Source: Halobacteriovoraceae bacterium (GTDB taxonomy: Bacteria; Bdellovibrionota; Bacteriovoracia; Bacteriovoracales; Bacteriovoracaceae). Taken from it: 64,000 bases of DNA. Of this stretch, positions 52,456 to 62,060 are shown in pieces. The position numbers and the translations under genes are program-made. The stretch is from positions 124,001 through 188,000 of the forward strand of contig PASN01000013.1 in the NCBI GenBank assembly GCA_002711995.1, given 5' to 3'. Numbering within the stretch: the stretch's first letter is position 1; each line of letters starts with the position of its first letter. The notes beneath the pieces were generated by a model. The model worked only from the letters and a program-made list of their open reading frames with translations. It searched no databases and was not told the origin of the DNA.

Positions 52456-52988
52456 AAATGTTTTTGGGCCGCTGGGCAAGTCTATTATTAGCATTGACAG
52501 TAGTTAGCTGCGCGGGCACTTATAGAGGCCAAAACCGTATACAAGAAAGCACTATCACTATTCATGGGGGAGTGTACAAAGATTTAGAATGGGATGAGGA
52601 TCTTGAACTTAAACGAACCTCATTCTTTCAGGGCGCAAACATGCATTATGATGTGATGATTAGCGAGCTTAACAAAGATTCTGAATTTAAAAACTGGCTT
52701 GGTAGCGATGAAAAGCTTCTGCAGTCATGCAATCAGTTTTTCGTGGCGCTTCTCTATAGAAATCAGTTGAGAGGTGTTGGTCACTCCACGGTTATAGAAC
52801 AATTAAGAGGTCTAGGAAGGGAAATTGTTGAGATTCCAAGCTTCAAAAGCAATTTTAGGCAGCATTACATGGCAAAAGAGATGAACTTTATCCCATATAG
52901 GGTAAAAGGAATCTGTGTTGAATCTGCCGGAAGTCTTGATAAGTTAGAGATTTTTATTCCAGGTTTTAAACAACAAGATATTCTTTAA
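52452..52988 (+). CDS. Hypothetical lipoprotein
   Basis: The 178-residue protein has lipobox VVSC (Cys about 20) and no domain that I recognise. The mature part includes TITIHGGVYKDLEWDEDLE near the start, HYDVMISELNKDSEFKNWLG and a single later Cys pair. It is translationally coupled to the hydrolase (ATGA overlap) and is the last of three coupled genes (PilZ, hydrolase, lipoprotein). A 94-base AT-rich gap separates it from the kinase. Confidence 0.6.
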   Translation: MKMFLGRWASLLLALTVVSCAGTYRGQNRIQESTITIHGGVYKDLEWDEDLELKRTSFFQGANMHYDVMISELNKDSEFKNWLGSDEKLLQSCNQFFVALLYRNQLRGVGHSTVIEQLRGLGREIVEIPSFKSNFRQHYMAKEMNFIPYRVKGICVESAGSLDKLEIFIPGFKQQDIL

Positions 52989-53082
52989 AAATCCTTAATA
53001 TCAAGTGCTTAGCACTATTTGAGCGATTTATTTTCATTTAAGAAAATAATTAAAAATCCGATACAGTGTAGAGGATTTTTAT

Positions 53083-55002
53083 ATGAACGATAAAAAGTTT
53101 GAACGTTTTGGAAAATATTTGATTTTGGATCACCTGGTCGACGGGGGAATGGCCAAGATATGTAGGGCCAGATTTCTAGGCGAACAGGCCAACAAAGTCG
53201 TTGCTATAAAAATGATTCAAGCACAGTTCTCCAAAGATCCTTCCTTTGTTCAAATGTTTGAAGATGAGCTAAAAGTAACTTTTGGCCTTCTGCACCCTAA
53301 CATTGCACAAGTTTACGACTACGGCATGGTGGATGAACAACTCTACACCGCCATGGAATATGTTGACGGGGCAAACTTAAAACAATACCTGGACAGACTT
53401 AGAGCTAAGAACTTCGTTTTTCCAGTTGAGATATCAACTTATATTATTTCTCAAGTCTGCCAAGGACTTCACTACGCCCACACATTTACTGATAAACTCA
53501 CTGGCAAACCATTCAACATTGTTCATAGAGATATCTCTCCTCACAATATTATGCTCACATATGATGGAGCGGTAAAGGTTATTGACTTCGGGATTGCCAA
53601 GGCCGACTCCAATAGTGAAAACACTCAGGCAGGAACGATTAAAGGAAAGCTCTCTTATTTGGCTCCAGAATACTTGGATGGCCTGGAGCTTGATCATCGT
53701 TACGATCAGTTTGCGGTAGGAATCACCCTTTGGGAACTTCTATGCAGCAGAAAGCTTTTTAAGGCAACCAATGATTTGGCGGTTTTAAAACTTGTTCAAG
53801 CATGTAAGGTTCCGGCACCAAGCTCAATTAATCCGAATGTGCCAAAGGAGCTTGATCAAATTGTCCTTAAAGCTCTCGCAAAAGATAGAAATCAACGCTT
53901 TGAAAATATGGATAAATTTAATAGGGCCTTGGTTAAGTTTCTTTATTCAACTTATCCTGATTTCAATGCCACAGACCTTGGGTATTTCGCAAACCAACTT
54001 TTTAAAGATGAAATAACGAAAGATAAGGAAAAGTTTTTTGAATATGGAAAGATAGACATTAAACCATATATCGAAGATGCTTCCAAAGCTGCAAATAGTG
54101 TTCTTGAGAAGAGCCCAACTGCTCCTAAAAGTGAACCAAACCACCAGTTTAAAAATGAAATTGACCTTGGAATCCAGAAAGACGAAGTTAAGGACCCTAC
54201 AGAGGCCTTAGTTTTGGATGACACCAAAAGCAGATCTAAGCTTACTCAACACACAAATAGAAGCAAAGTCGTAAGACCTAGAAGTGTTGAGGGGGCCACT
54301 ACAGCAACTAGCACAGCTTCGAGAGTTAGAAGAAGAAAAGGCGAAGCATCCGGAAAGTCGAAGGTGAGAGGATCGCAAACGACGAGTAGGAGAAACGATA
54401 AAGGTGGAGGAAAGTCAGTCTTTATGATGGTGGCCGGACTCGCAATCGCTGGGGTTGTCTACACCAAATCTGATATCCTTCTTGAGATGATCGGAGTTTC
54501 CAATAGCGTAAAAAAACAGGCAACAAGAGTTGTTGCTAATAAAAATATCGAAAATGAGATTCTACAAGAAGGCTCCATTCATTTTGGAAACCTTGACTCA
54601 TCAATGAGAATTTTTATTAATGGTAAGCAAGTTGATACTGTGGGCATAAAAGCGCACTTTCCATTAGACACTCCATTTAGTGTGACCATAAGGAAGAAAG
54701 GTCACAAAAAACATGAGTTTCAGAAGACTTTCAAGCTTACGTCCGCACAACCCAGGTTGAATCTAGCGATACCTGAGTTGGAGAAAGAGAGAGTGGGGCT
54801 TTTAAGCACATCTCAGAATTTTACTTCAGGTTCTAAACTCATTATCGACATAGATGGTGAAAGAATTGAAAAAGTTTTACCTTTCAATAACATGAGAGTG
54901 CCTGCTGGCCAATATGAAGGTGTTATCGCAAATCCACTTCTTGGAACAGAAAGAAAGGTTCTTTTTGAAATTAAAGAAAATAAAAGACTCTTTTTGGAGT
55001 AA
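53083..55002 (+). CDS. Membrane Ser/Thr protein kinase
   Basis: The 639-residue protein has an N-terminal Hanks-type kinase domain: glycine loop VDGGMAKICRARF, Lys in VAIKMIQ, VHRDISPHNIML (the HRD loop), VIDFGIAKAD (DFG) and YLAPEYLDG. The linker to about residue 440 is charged and basic, then comes one membrane helix (FMMVAGLAIAGVVYT). The extracytoplasmic part has PEGA-like repeats (MRIFINGKQVDTVG). This is the PknB-like layout of predatory and myxobacterial kinases, which respond to surface cues. It has its own promoter region and converges on ppsR. Confidence 0.93.
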   Translation: MNDKKFERFGKYLILDHLVDGGMAKICRARFLGEQANKVVAIKMIQAQFSKDPSFVQMFEDELKVTFGLLHPNIAQVYDYGMVDEQLYTAMEYVDGANLKQYLDRLRAKNFVFPVEISTYIISQVCQGLHYAHTFTDKLTGKPFNIVHRDISPHNIMLTYDGAVKVIDFGIAKADSNSENTQAGTIKGKLSYLAPEYLDGLELDHRYDQFAVGITLWELLCSRKLFKATNDLAVLKLVQACKVPAPSSINPNVPKELDQIVLKALAKDRNQRFENMDKFNRALVKFLYSTYPDFNATDLGYFANQLFKDEITKDKEKFFEYGKIDIKPYIEDASKAANSVLEKSPTAPKSEPNHQFKNEIDLGIQKDEVKDPTEALVLDDTKSRSKLTQHTNRSKVVRPRSVEGATTATSTASRVRRRKGEASGKSKVRGSQTTSRRNDKGGGKSVFMMVAGLAIAGVVYTKSDILLEMIGVSNSVKKQATRVVANKNIENEILQEGSIHFGNLDSSMRIFINGKQVDTVGIKAHFPLDTPFSVTIRKKGHKKHEFQKTFKLTSAQPRLNLAIPELEKERVGLLSTSQNFTSGSKLIIDIDGERIEKVLPFNNMRVPAGQYEGVIANPLLGTERKVLFEIKENKRLFLE

Positions 55003-55007
55003 CGAGC

Positions 55008-55877
55008 TTACTTCTGCTTTTTTTCGAATCTCTTTTTGACCTTAAATCTATTGGCCTTTCGCATATTAAGCATCTTTATAATTTCAGCCGCGGTCTCTTC
55101 TAGCGCTTTGCCGGTTACATTGAAGACTGGCCATCTTTTGTTTTGCGAAAAGATATTGTTTGCCCATTCTATTTCTTCCGCAACCTTCCTGATGTCTGCA
55201 TAGTCGCCCTGGCGATCAACACCAAGTCTTGTTAGTCTGTTTTGTCTAATTTGATGAAGTGCTTCTGGGTCGATCGTTAGGCCAAAAATCTTTCTTTGAT
55301 CAATTTCAAATAGCTTATCTGGCATTGGCACATCCATTACTATTGGGATGTTTACAACCTTTATGCCTTCCATTGAGAGATATATTGATAGGGGGGTCTT
55401 GCTGGTCCTGGATATGCCAACAAGAACGACGTCCGCCTCTTCCAAGGTTTTTACGTTTCTTCCATCGTCATGATTGAGGGTAAACTCAACTGCAGCAACC
55501 TTCTCAAAGTATTGATCGTTTACGGCGTGAAGAAGACCCGGCTGATAGTCAGGCTCCATCTCAAAAATATTGGCAAAGCAAGTTAGAATCGGTCCCAAAA
55601 GATCGACAGAGCGAACATGTTCAGTGCGACTAAGTTCTTGCACGTGAGATCTAAGCTCCGGAGAGACTATTGTGTAAACGACCATGTCATGGTGAAGAGC
55701 CGCTTCTTGAAAAATAGAGTTAATATGCTCTTTAGTTCGGACATTTTTAAATCGAGTAAAGAATATTTCTTTGTCAGGAAATTGTGTGATGGCGGCCCTT
55801 GTCATCTCGGTGGCCGTCTCTCCTGTTCCATCTGAGATAACAATAACCTTTAAGTTTTTCTTCGGCTCTATAGTCAT
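55008..55877 (-). CDS. ppsR: Pyruvate, water dikinase regulatory protein (DUF299)
   Basis: The 289-residue enzyme phosphorylates and dephosphorylates PEP synthase or pyruvate phosphate dikinase. It shows IVISDGTGETATEMTRAAI, FFTRFKNVRTKEH, GPILTCFA, GISRTSKTPLSIYL (a Walker-type loop) and GLTIDPEALHQIRQNRL, the family hallmarks. It is the last gene of a reverse-strand run, seven bases behind miaA. It links the control of gluconeogenesis to pyruvate kinase at 9 kb only by theme. Its target kinase gene is not in the window. Confidence 0.93.
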   Translation of the reverse strand: MTIEPKKNLKVIVISDGTGETATEMTRAAITQFPDKEIFFTRFKNVRTKEHINSIFQEAALHHDMVVYTIVSPELRSHVQELSRTEHVRSVDLLGPILTCFANIFEMEPDYQPGLLHAVNDQYFEKVAAVEFTLNHDDGRNVKTLEEADVVLVGISRTSKTPLSIYLSMEGIKVVNIPIVMDVPMPDKLFEIDQRKIFGLTIDPEALHQIRQNRLTRLGVDRQGDYADIRKVAEEIEWANNIFSQNKRWPVFNVTGKALEETAAEIIKMLNMRKANRFKVKKRFEKKQK

Positions 55878-55884
55878 AACTGCC

Positions 55885-56829
55885 TTATCTGTTTAAAAAA
55901 ATTTCAAAGTCGCTGATAATTTGCTCTTGATCCACAAGTGGATTATACTCATTTTTTTCCACTTTTTTAAACCAAGTTCTTTGCGCTTTGGCCAATTGTC
56001 TTGTGGATATATTTATTCTCTCTCGAAGCTCATCCTCATTTAACTGTCCCTGTAGGAACATAGAGGTTTCTTTGTAGCCAATTGAGAGCAGTGGCTTTTC
56101 CCTTCCTGTGAAACCATTGTCTAAGAGATCTTTGACCTCGTTCACTAGTCCGCTCTCAAGCATGCTATTTGTTCGCTTTTGGATTATTTCGAAGTGCTCA
56201 TCTTTGGGGGGATTTAAATAAATATGGAAGAGGTTCCATCCTAGTTTGTTAAAGTTTGAGTTGGTTTCCCTTTGCGACATCATTCTATCTCTTTCTAGAG
56301 AAAACTTTGTGCCTACTGTCCACCAGTGTTCAACGGCCCTTCTTATTCGGTAGTGATCATTCTCATGATACTGTTTGAAGGAGTCATGGTCATTTTCTTT
56401 TAAGATTTCAAGAAAAGGCCCAATACCTTGATCAGTATATAGTTTATTGGAGCGTTCCCGGATTTCTGGTTTAACTGTCTCTGATTCAAACATTCCGCAC
56501 AAAAGAGCTTGAAGATAAAAACCACTCCCACCCGTTAAAATAACGGCCTTGTCTCTGGAGTGAATATCTTGAATAATTGGAAGCGCCATCTTTTCGTAAT
56601 CAGCGGCATTTATAGGTTCTTTGGCCGAGCGAATGTCAATCATGTGGTGAGGGCACGCGCCCATTTCTTCAATGGTAGGCTTGGCCGTGCCAATATTAAG
56701 CTCCTTGTAAAATAAAAGAGAGTCAAAGTTTACAATTTCCGCTTCTTTCAAACGATTGCAAAGCTTTATTGAGGTGTCAGTTTTACCCGAGGCAGTCGGA
56801 CCGGAGATGATACAAACAATATTCTTCAT
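55885..56829 (-). CDS. miaA: tRNA dimethylallyltransferase
   Basis: The 314-residue enzyme adds the isopentenyl group to A37 of tRNAs that read U-starting codons. Motifs are IISGPTASGKTDTSIKL, IVNFDSLLFYKELNIGTAKP, CPHHMIDI, ILTGGSGFYLQALL and GYKETSMFLQG. It overlaps the mutL stop by four bases (ATGA), a common mutL-miaA pairing. Length is normal. Confidence 0.96.
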   Translation of the reverse strand: MKNIVCIISGPTASGKTDTSIKLCNRLKEAEIVNFDSLLFYKELNIGTAKPTIEEMGACPHHMIDIRSAKEPINAADYEKMALPIIQDIHSRDKAVILTGGSGFYLQALLCGMFESETVKPEIRERSNKLYTDQGIGPFLEILKENDHDSFKQYHENDHYRIRRAVEHWWTVGTKFSLERDRMMSQRETNSNFNKLGWNLFHIYLNPPKDEHFEIIQKRTNSMLESGLVNEVKDLLDNGFTGREKPLLSIGYKETSMFLQGQLNEDELRERINISTRQLAKAQRTWFKKVEKNEYNPLVDQEQIISDFEIFLNR

Positions 56830-58496
56830 AAGAGCTTCAACAACTTTTCACGGGTCAATTCCACTACTATTTCCTCTTTGATCAATTCAGGAAGAGACAA
56901 GTCTTGCAAAGCCTTCTTATGTTGTCTTGACCAAGAACTTTGTTCTTCTATCAAGAAACTGGCCAACTCACTAATTGATTTAGCTTGATTGAGAAATGCC
57001 TCCAAATACTCTTTGAAAGGAAAGTTTTTTAGACATTGAGGAAATGTTCGTAGAACGTAGTTATTCTCCCCAATGTTATCTATTTCAAAACCAATAGCAA
57101 GTAGCTCCTTGCTTAGGGAAGGGGAGATCTCTTTTGAAGGCCTTAAAGGCTGGCTCACTAGTAGCGGCATAGGAGTTTTATCTCCATTTGTGATGAGGTG
57201 GTCTAGCCATGTCCCCATAAGCTTAGGTGTGTTTAGAAGGTAAACCTTTTCCTTGTGGGAAAATAATGAGCAGTCTTTGAAGGTGTTTATTACATTTATT
57301 TCATCAACCTGCGAAGCCTCTGTAGTGGTTGTGCCTGTGTCCAGTCTTTCAAAGTAGTTTTGAAGAGAGGAATTGGAAGAGTCAAAGTCGTAGGATCTGT
57401 ATTCCACTTCTTTTGATTGCCTATCTTGGCCGATGTTTGGCATCGTGAGGTTTTGCTCAGTTGGACGGTTTGTTGTGACGCTTCGTTGCTTGGCGAGTCC
57501 GTCCTTTATTGCGCTTGAAATCAGTGAGTAAATTTTGGAGGCCTCAAAAAATTTAACTTGGATTTTATTAGGATGAATATTTACATCCACCCGTTCGCTA
57601 GGAATGTTAATGTAGGCGCAGTAATTACCTGTTTCTCCTTGAGGCCAAAGAGAGTAGGCACTATTTAAGATAATCTTATGAATCGCGGTATCTTGCACCA
57701 AACGGCCATTGACGAAAAGAAATTGGGACTTGCCAGCATTTCCACGTGAGGACTCCCTGCTTAGAAAGACTCTAAAGTTTGTTTGGTCATAGCTTGAGTT
57801 CAGCTCCACCAAGTTTAATGGACGATTCTTTTTTATGGTCTCTTCAACTCGTTTTTTTAGGTTCTCGCCACAGGCGCCAAATACCTTTTTGTCTTGGTCA
57901 TCCCATTTAATACTAATTTTGATATCGGGTTGAGTTAATAGGAAGGCCTTGACGATTTTATCAAGTTGGTTCTTCTCTGAGGTTTTTGATTGAATGAACT
58001 TCATTCTCGCGGGAGTGTTGTAAAACAAATCCCTTATGTACATACTGGTTCCAGAGACATCCAGAATGTCTTTATCCTGATCCAAGGTTACAACTTCACC
58101 ACCGTGAATCTTTATGGTGCCCTCTGGAGCTCCTTTTTGATTTGTGACGCAACTAAGCTTGGTTATTGAGGCTATGGACGCCAAGGCCTCTCCACGAAAA
58201 CCGTAAGTGGACAATTTGTATAAATCTTCAAAGTTTTCAATTTTTGAAGTGGCATGCCTGCAAAAGGCGAGGTCTAAATCCTCGAAAGGGATTCCCTTGC
58301 CATTGTCCTTAACGCTCACAAGATCAAGTCCATTGTTGGCGAGCTCAATGTCGATTTGGGTGCTTCCTGCGTCTACGGAGTTCTCCAAGAGCTCTTTTAA
58401 AAGAGTTGATGGTCGCTCAATAACTTCCCCGGCCTTAATTTGATCAATGATATGCTCGGGGAGAAGTTGAATTTTATTTAAGTCGCTATGGGCCAT
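56826..58496 (-). CDS. mutL: DNA mismatch repair protein MutL (no endonuclease motif)
   Basis: The 556-residue protein has the GHKL ATPase motifs: IKAGEVIERPSTLLKELLEN, VDAGSTQIDIE, VKDNGKGIP and YGFRGEALASIASI. The C-terminal domain has KVYLLNTPKLMGTWLDHL, near where many MutL proteins carry DQHA-x-x-E-x-x-x-x-E. That motif is absent, as in E. coli-type MutL that works with MutH. It overlaps the GGDEF gene stop by one base (TAATG) and miaA by four. Length is a little short for the family. Confidence 0.94.
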   Translation of the reverse strand: MAHSDLNKIQLLPEHIIDQIKAGEVIERPSTLLKELLENSVDAGSTQIDIELANNGLDLVSVKDNGKGIPFEDLDLAFCRHATSKIENFEDLYKLSTYGFRGEALASIASITKLSCVTNQKGAPEGTIKIHGGEVVTLDQDKDILDVSGTSMYIRDLFYNTPARMKFIQSKTSEKNQLDKIVKAFLLTQPDIKISIKWDDQDKKVFGACGENLKKRVEETIKKNRPLNLVELNSSYDQTNFRVFLSRESSRGNAGKSQFLFVNGRLVQDTAIHKIILNSAYSLWPQGETGNYCAYINIPSERVDVNIHPNKIQVKFFEASKIYSLISSAIKDGLAKQRSVTTNRPTEQNLTMPNIGQDRQSKEVEYRSYDFDSSNSSLQNYFERLDTGTTTTEASQVDEINVINTFKDCSLFSHKEKVYLLNTPKLMGTWLDHLITNGDKTPMPLLVSQPLRPSKEISPSLSKELLAIGFEIDNIGENNYVLRTFPQCLKNFPFKEYLEAFLNQAKSISELASFLIEEQSSWSRQHKKALQDLSLPELIKEEIVVELTREKLLKLL

Positions 58497-59404
58497 TAAG
58501 ATTTAAAGAAGTTAACTTGGTTCCTTCCACCTTCTTTGGATTTGTAAACGGCCGAATCGGCCCTTTTAAACAGGTCTGTACCTGTGTTTACACCTTGTCT
58601 ATAATCCGCAACTCCAATAGAAGCGGTTACAGGTAGGCGTTGGCCATCATAAATGAATTCATGGGATTCAACAAGCTTTCTTAGTCTCTCTGCAATCTCA
58701 AAAGCTTGCTTTAGATTCGTGTTCGGAAGAAGAACAACAAATTCCTCCCCACCGTATCTGGCAAACACATCTTGTTTTCTTATTCCGTTGTCTCTAAGAA
58801 GCTGTGCCTTTTCTTTTAATACATAGTCGCCGGCATCATGTCCGTAGTTGTCATTTAAGTGCTTAAAGTGGTCTAAATCAAAAATAATTAATGATAGAGG
58901 AGCACCTGTTAGTTTGGACTTTTTTACTTCCAAATCCAACTTATTGTTAAAGTAAGTCTTGTTATAGCAACCTGTCAGGCCATCGGTGCTTGCTTCCCTT
59001 TGAAGCTTGTCGTAGGTGAGTCTCTCTGTATCACCTTGGGGAAGGTATTTTAAAGCAATTGCTCCAAGTTTTACAGTGTCACCTTTGGACAGTTCAACCG
59101 TGCCCTCAATTTTTGAATTATTTAAATAGGTTCCATTGCTTGAGCCAAGATCCTGCAGGGTGCAAACACCTGCGTTTATGACAACTTTAAAATGCTTTCT
59201 TGACACGCCGTTAAATTCAAGTGGGATAGTGCAGTCAGGGTTTCTTCCAACAACTGTCTCTCCATCGTTTAGGTCAAAAATTGTTCCATTGAGTTCCCCA
59301 CCAACAACTAAAAAGCATGCCGGGCGGTTTTCCGCTTCTTTGTCTGAAGCCGCCAACGCTGCATCGATGTCGGTTATTACTAGGGTGGCGTTATCATCAC
59401 TCAT
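58496..59404 (-). CDS. FHA-GGDEF diguanylate cyclase
   Basis: The 302-residue protein has an FHA domain (residues about 30-115) with TVVGRNPDCTIPLEFNGVSR, RKHFKVVI and LGSSNGTYLNN. A GGDEF domain follows with DLDHFKHLNDNYGHDAGD, ARYGGEEFVVLLP and SIGVADYRQG. An RxxD motif (RKQD) sits five residues before GGEEF, the inhibitory site for c-di-GMP. It should make c-di-GMP when its FHA domain meets a phosphothreonine protein, for instance the target of the kinase at 53083. It is coupled to mutL by a one-base overlap. Confidence 0.94.
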   Translation of the reverse strand: MSDDNATLVITDIDAALAASDKEAENRPACFLVVGGELNGTIFDLNDGETVVGRNPDCTIPLEFNGVSRKHFKVVINAGVCTLQDLGSSNGTYLNNSKIEGTVELSKGDTVKLGAIALKYLPQGDTERLTYDKLQREASTDGLTGCYNKTYFNNKLDLEVKKSKLTGAPLSLIIFDLDHFKHLNDNYGHDAGDYVLKEKAQLLRDNGIRKQDVFARYGGEEFVVLLPNTNLKQAFEIAERLRKLVESHEFIYDGQRLPVTASIGVADYRQGVNTGTDLFKRADSAVYKSKEGGRNQVNFFKS

Positions 59405-59455
59405 TTTAAGGTCTCCGAATTTATGACGAATGGATAAATTATAACCAAATATTAG

Positions 59456-60754
59456 TTAATTATGTACCATCTTATCGGCAGGGCAGTTTAAATTTTTAAG
59501 GTATTCGTAAGCATATTTTTTGCCCAGTTCAACCCCTGGTTGATTAAAAGCGTCAATTTCCATGTATTCACCCATCAACGCGGTCAGACTTTCAAAGAAT
59601 AAAATCAAGGCCCCCATATGCTTGGGGTCGTTTCTGTCTATCGACATTTTGATGACATTCTTTTTTTGGTCTTTTAGTGCCTTTAGAGTGCCATTGAATT
59701 GGGCTTCAATAAGTTGATTAAGCTTGAAACTTTCCAGCTTTTTGGCCGAGTCCATCTCAAGCCCACTTCCAAGGTTAAAATCCACTGACTTGTTTTTTAC
59801 TTCCAAAAGAAAGATGACCTTGTCTGATGGCCCTTCCATAAACAATTGCATTTGGGAGTGCTGATCTGTTGCTCCATATGCGGGAATAGGAGTTAGTCCC
59901 ACATTGGTTCCAATGGAGTTCACTTTGCCTAGACTCTCGCCCCATAGCTGCACGAACCAGTGAGAAAGGGTCTTAAGCTTTGATGAGTAAGGCATGAGAA
60001 CTGTTTGATTTACATTTTTGTCTTCCAAAAGGCACATAATATGAGCACCAGCTTGAAGAAGAATATTCTCCTCTAAGTTTGAGTTAAGAAGAGAGGCCTT
60101 AATCTCGTTTGCACCCTCAAAAAGCTCGTCAATTTGGATACCTGCAAACAGAGCAGGAAAAAGCCCTACATGACTAAATACAGAAAAACGTCCACCAATA
60201 TCATAAGGAACTTGCAGACAACTGTATCCATGCTTGTCAGCATACTCTTTTAATTGTCCGTTGCTTGGGTCTGTGCAGAAAACAAAGTGGTTTTTAAGCT
60301 GTTCCTCCTCAATGCCATTGTCGCGAAGAAAGTTTCTGGCAATTGAGAAGTTGGCAATAGTTTCAGCGGTGCCCCCGGACTTGCTTACAACGTAGAACAA
60401 ACTTTTTTTAGGATTCTCAATCTCTGACAATACATCTGAGATGTATTCGGCGTCGGTGTTATCCATGAAGCTGAACTTTACTTTTTTGTTTGTCTTTAAA
60501 GCATCAATCAATGCTTGAGGGCCAAGAGCGCTTCCGCCAATACCAACTTGGATGAAATGAGTCTTTTCTCTGTGCTTTTCATACATGTCCTGGGCCTTAT
60601 CCAAGTGCTCACTGTGGTCAGTGAGTTGAAAAAAGCCTACCTTTTCAGAATCTATAACCGCTTTGAATTTTTCAAAGTGATTATTTAAATCATCATTCGA
60701 AAATCTTTTAGAGTCTAAATTCGCTTGAGTTTGAAAATTTACAGATAGATTCAT
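59456..60754 (-). CDS. pgi: Glucose-6-phosphate isomerase
   Basis: The 432-residue enzyme interconverts glucose-6-phosphate and fructose-6-phosphate. It shows IQVGIGGSALGPQAL, YVVSKSGGTAETIANFSIAR, GGRFSVFSHVGLFPAL and GATDQHSQMQLFMEGP with the catalytic His. The length is that of the shorter bacterial type. It lies 51 bases before the FHA-GGDEF gene and 15 bases after the acyl-CoA dehydrogenase gene, so all may share one reverse-strand transcript. Confidence 0.95.
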   Translation of the reverse strand: MNLSVNFQTQANLDSKRFSNDDLNNHFEKFKAVIDSEKVGFFQLTDHSEHLDKAQDMYEKHREKTHFIQVGIGGSALGPQALIDALKTNKKVKFSFMDNTDAEYISDVLSEIENPKKSLFYVVSKSGGTAETIANFSIARNFLRDNGIEEEQLKNHFVFCTDPSNGQLKEYADKHGYSCLQVPYDIGGRFSVFSHVGLFPALFAGIQIDELFEGANEIKASLLNSNLEENILLQAGAHIMCLLEDKNVNQTVLMPYSSKLKTLSHWFVQLWGESLGKVNSIGTNVGLTPIPAYGATDQHSQMQLFMEGPSDKVIFLLEVKNKSVDFNLGSGLEMDSAKKLESFKLNQLIEAQFNGTLKALKDQKKNVIKMSIDRNDPKHMGALILFFESLTALMGEYMEIDAFNQPGVELGKKYAYEYLKNLNCPADKMVHN

Positions 60755-60769
60755 TTTTATCCTCTTGTT

Positions 60770-61900
60770 CTATAGATATTGCTTCCTAAGTGATCTAGCA
60801 ATCACGACCTTCTGCACTTGGTTGGTGCCCTCAACAATTTGTAATACTTTGGCATCTCTCATATATCGCTCTACTGGATACTCTGTAGTGTAGCCAACGC
60901 CACCGTGAATTTGCACAGAGTCTGTCGTAACTTTCATGGCCGTGTCTGTTGCCTTCATTTTTGCCATTGAGGCAAGAGCAACATCCTCATTTTTGCTATC
61001 CAGCTTTTTGGCGGCAGCTTCAACCATTAAGCGGGAGGCCTGTGTTTCTGTGGCCATATCCGCCATCATCCACTGTAGCCCCTGGAAGTCAAATATAGGT
61101 TGGTTGAACTGCTTTCTTTCTAAGGAATATTTAATCGCCTCATCAAGAGATCTTTGCGACAGGCCAACTGCGATAGCGCCAATTGTTATCCTTCCTGCGG
61201 CGAGGGCGCTTTTGGCGATCTTAAATCCTTGGCCTTCAGCTCCAAGCATGTTTTCTTCAGAAACAAAACAGTTCTCAAAAACCAATTCTCTAGTAGGACT
61301 TGTTCTCCAGCCCATCTTGTTTTCTTTTTTTCCATAGCTAAAACCTTCTTGGCCGTCTTCTAAAATGAAGGCCGAGATTCCACTACCACCTTCGCCGCCA
61401 GTTCTGGCCATAACCACGTAAGTCTTGGCAACGCCTCCGGATGTAATCCACATCTTTGAACCGTTTAGGATGTAGCCACCCTCAGTTTTCTTGGCCGTAG
61501 TTTTAAGGGCACCAGCGTCGGATCCGGCATGAGACTCTGAAAGGCAAAATGCCGCAATCTCTTCACCGCTGGTTAAAGAAGGAAGGTATTTTTGTTTCTG
61601 TTCTTCTGTTCCAAAATTGCTGATCATGCCCTGAACCATAGTTGAAACAGACACAGTAACGGCGTAGGGAACTGAACTTTTGGCAATTTCTTCTAAAACC
61701 GCACAGAAATCCTCATATCCAAGGCCTGCTCCGCCGTATTGTTCTGGCAAAGTCATCCCGGTTAATCCCAATTGGCCCATTTCATTGAAGATTTCTTTTC
61801 GAAATTTGCCCTCGGCGTCATCCTCTTCCATAAAAGGTTCAATTCTATCCTGACGAAACTTTTTTACGCTGTTAATCAATTCTTGTCTAAAATCAGTCAT
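60770..61900 (-). CDS. Acyl-CoA dehydrogenase, second copy
   Basis: The ATG at 61900 has AGGAG seven bases upstream. An in-frame TTG at 61918 is less likely. The 376 residues show AFCLSESHAGSDAGAL, NGSKMWITSGGVAKT, RKQFNQPIFDFQGLQW and VEGTNQVQKVVIA, with the catalytic Glu in E-G-T-N. It differs clearly from the copy at 43943, so the two should prefer different chain lengths. It is divergent from the fadB-like gene across 160 bases. The pair forms a beta-oxidation unit. Confidence 0.93.
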   Translation of the reverse strand: MTDFRQELINSVKKFRQDRIEPFMEEDDAEGKFRKEIFNEMGQLGLTGMTLPEQYGGAGLGYEDFCAVLEEIAKSSVPYAVTVSVSTMVQGMISNFGTEEQKQKYLPSLTSGEEIAAFCLSESHAGSDAGALKTTAKKTEGGYILNGSKMWITSGGVAKTYVVMARTGGEGGSGISAFILEDGQEGFSYGKKENKMGWRTSPTRELVFENCFVSEENMLGAEGQGFKIAKSALAAGRITIGAIAVGLSQRSLDEAIKYSLERKQFNQPIFDFQGLQWMMADMATETQASRLMVEAAAKKLDSKNEDVALASMAKMKATDTAMKVTTDSVQIHGGVGYTTEYPVERYMRDAKVLQIVEGTNQVQKVVIARSLRKQYL

Positions 61901-62060
61901 TTGGCATCTCCTGTACAATTGTGGGTTTTATACCAATTTGAGGTTATAAGTTCCAGATATCTTTGCTGTACGCCGCGGCAATTGAATCCAAAAGCTCAGT
62001 TTCTAGCATTGAGCGAACGATCGTGCTAAAATAGCTCGTAATCAAAATTAAGGAGAGAGT

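Noticed and set aside
61995-62040. ACGATCGT palindrome between the acyl-CoA dehydrogenase and fadB as a FadR/PsrA-type operator
   Set aside because: Only an 8-base core is symmetric, and no matching site was seen before the other fatty-acid operon at 42.3 kb.
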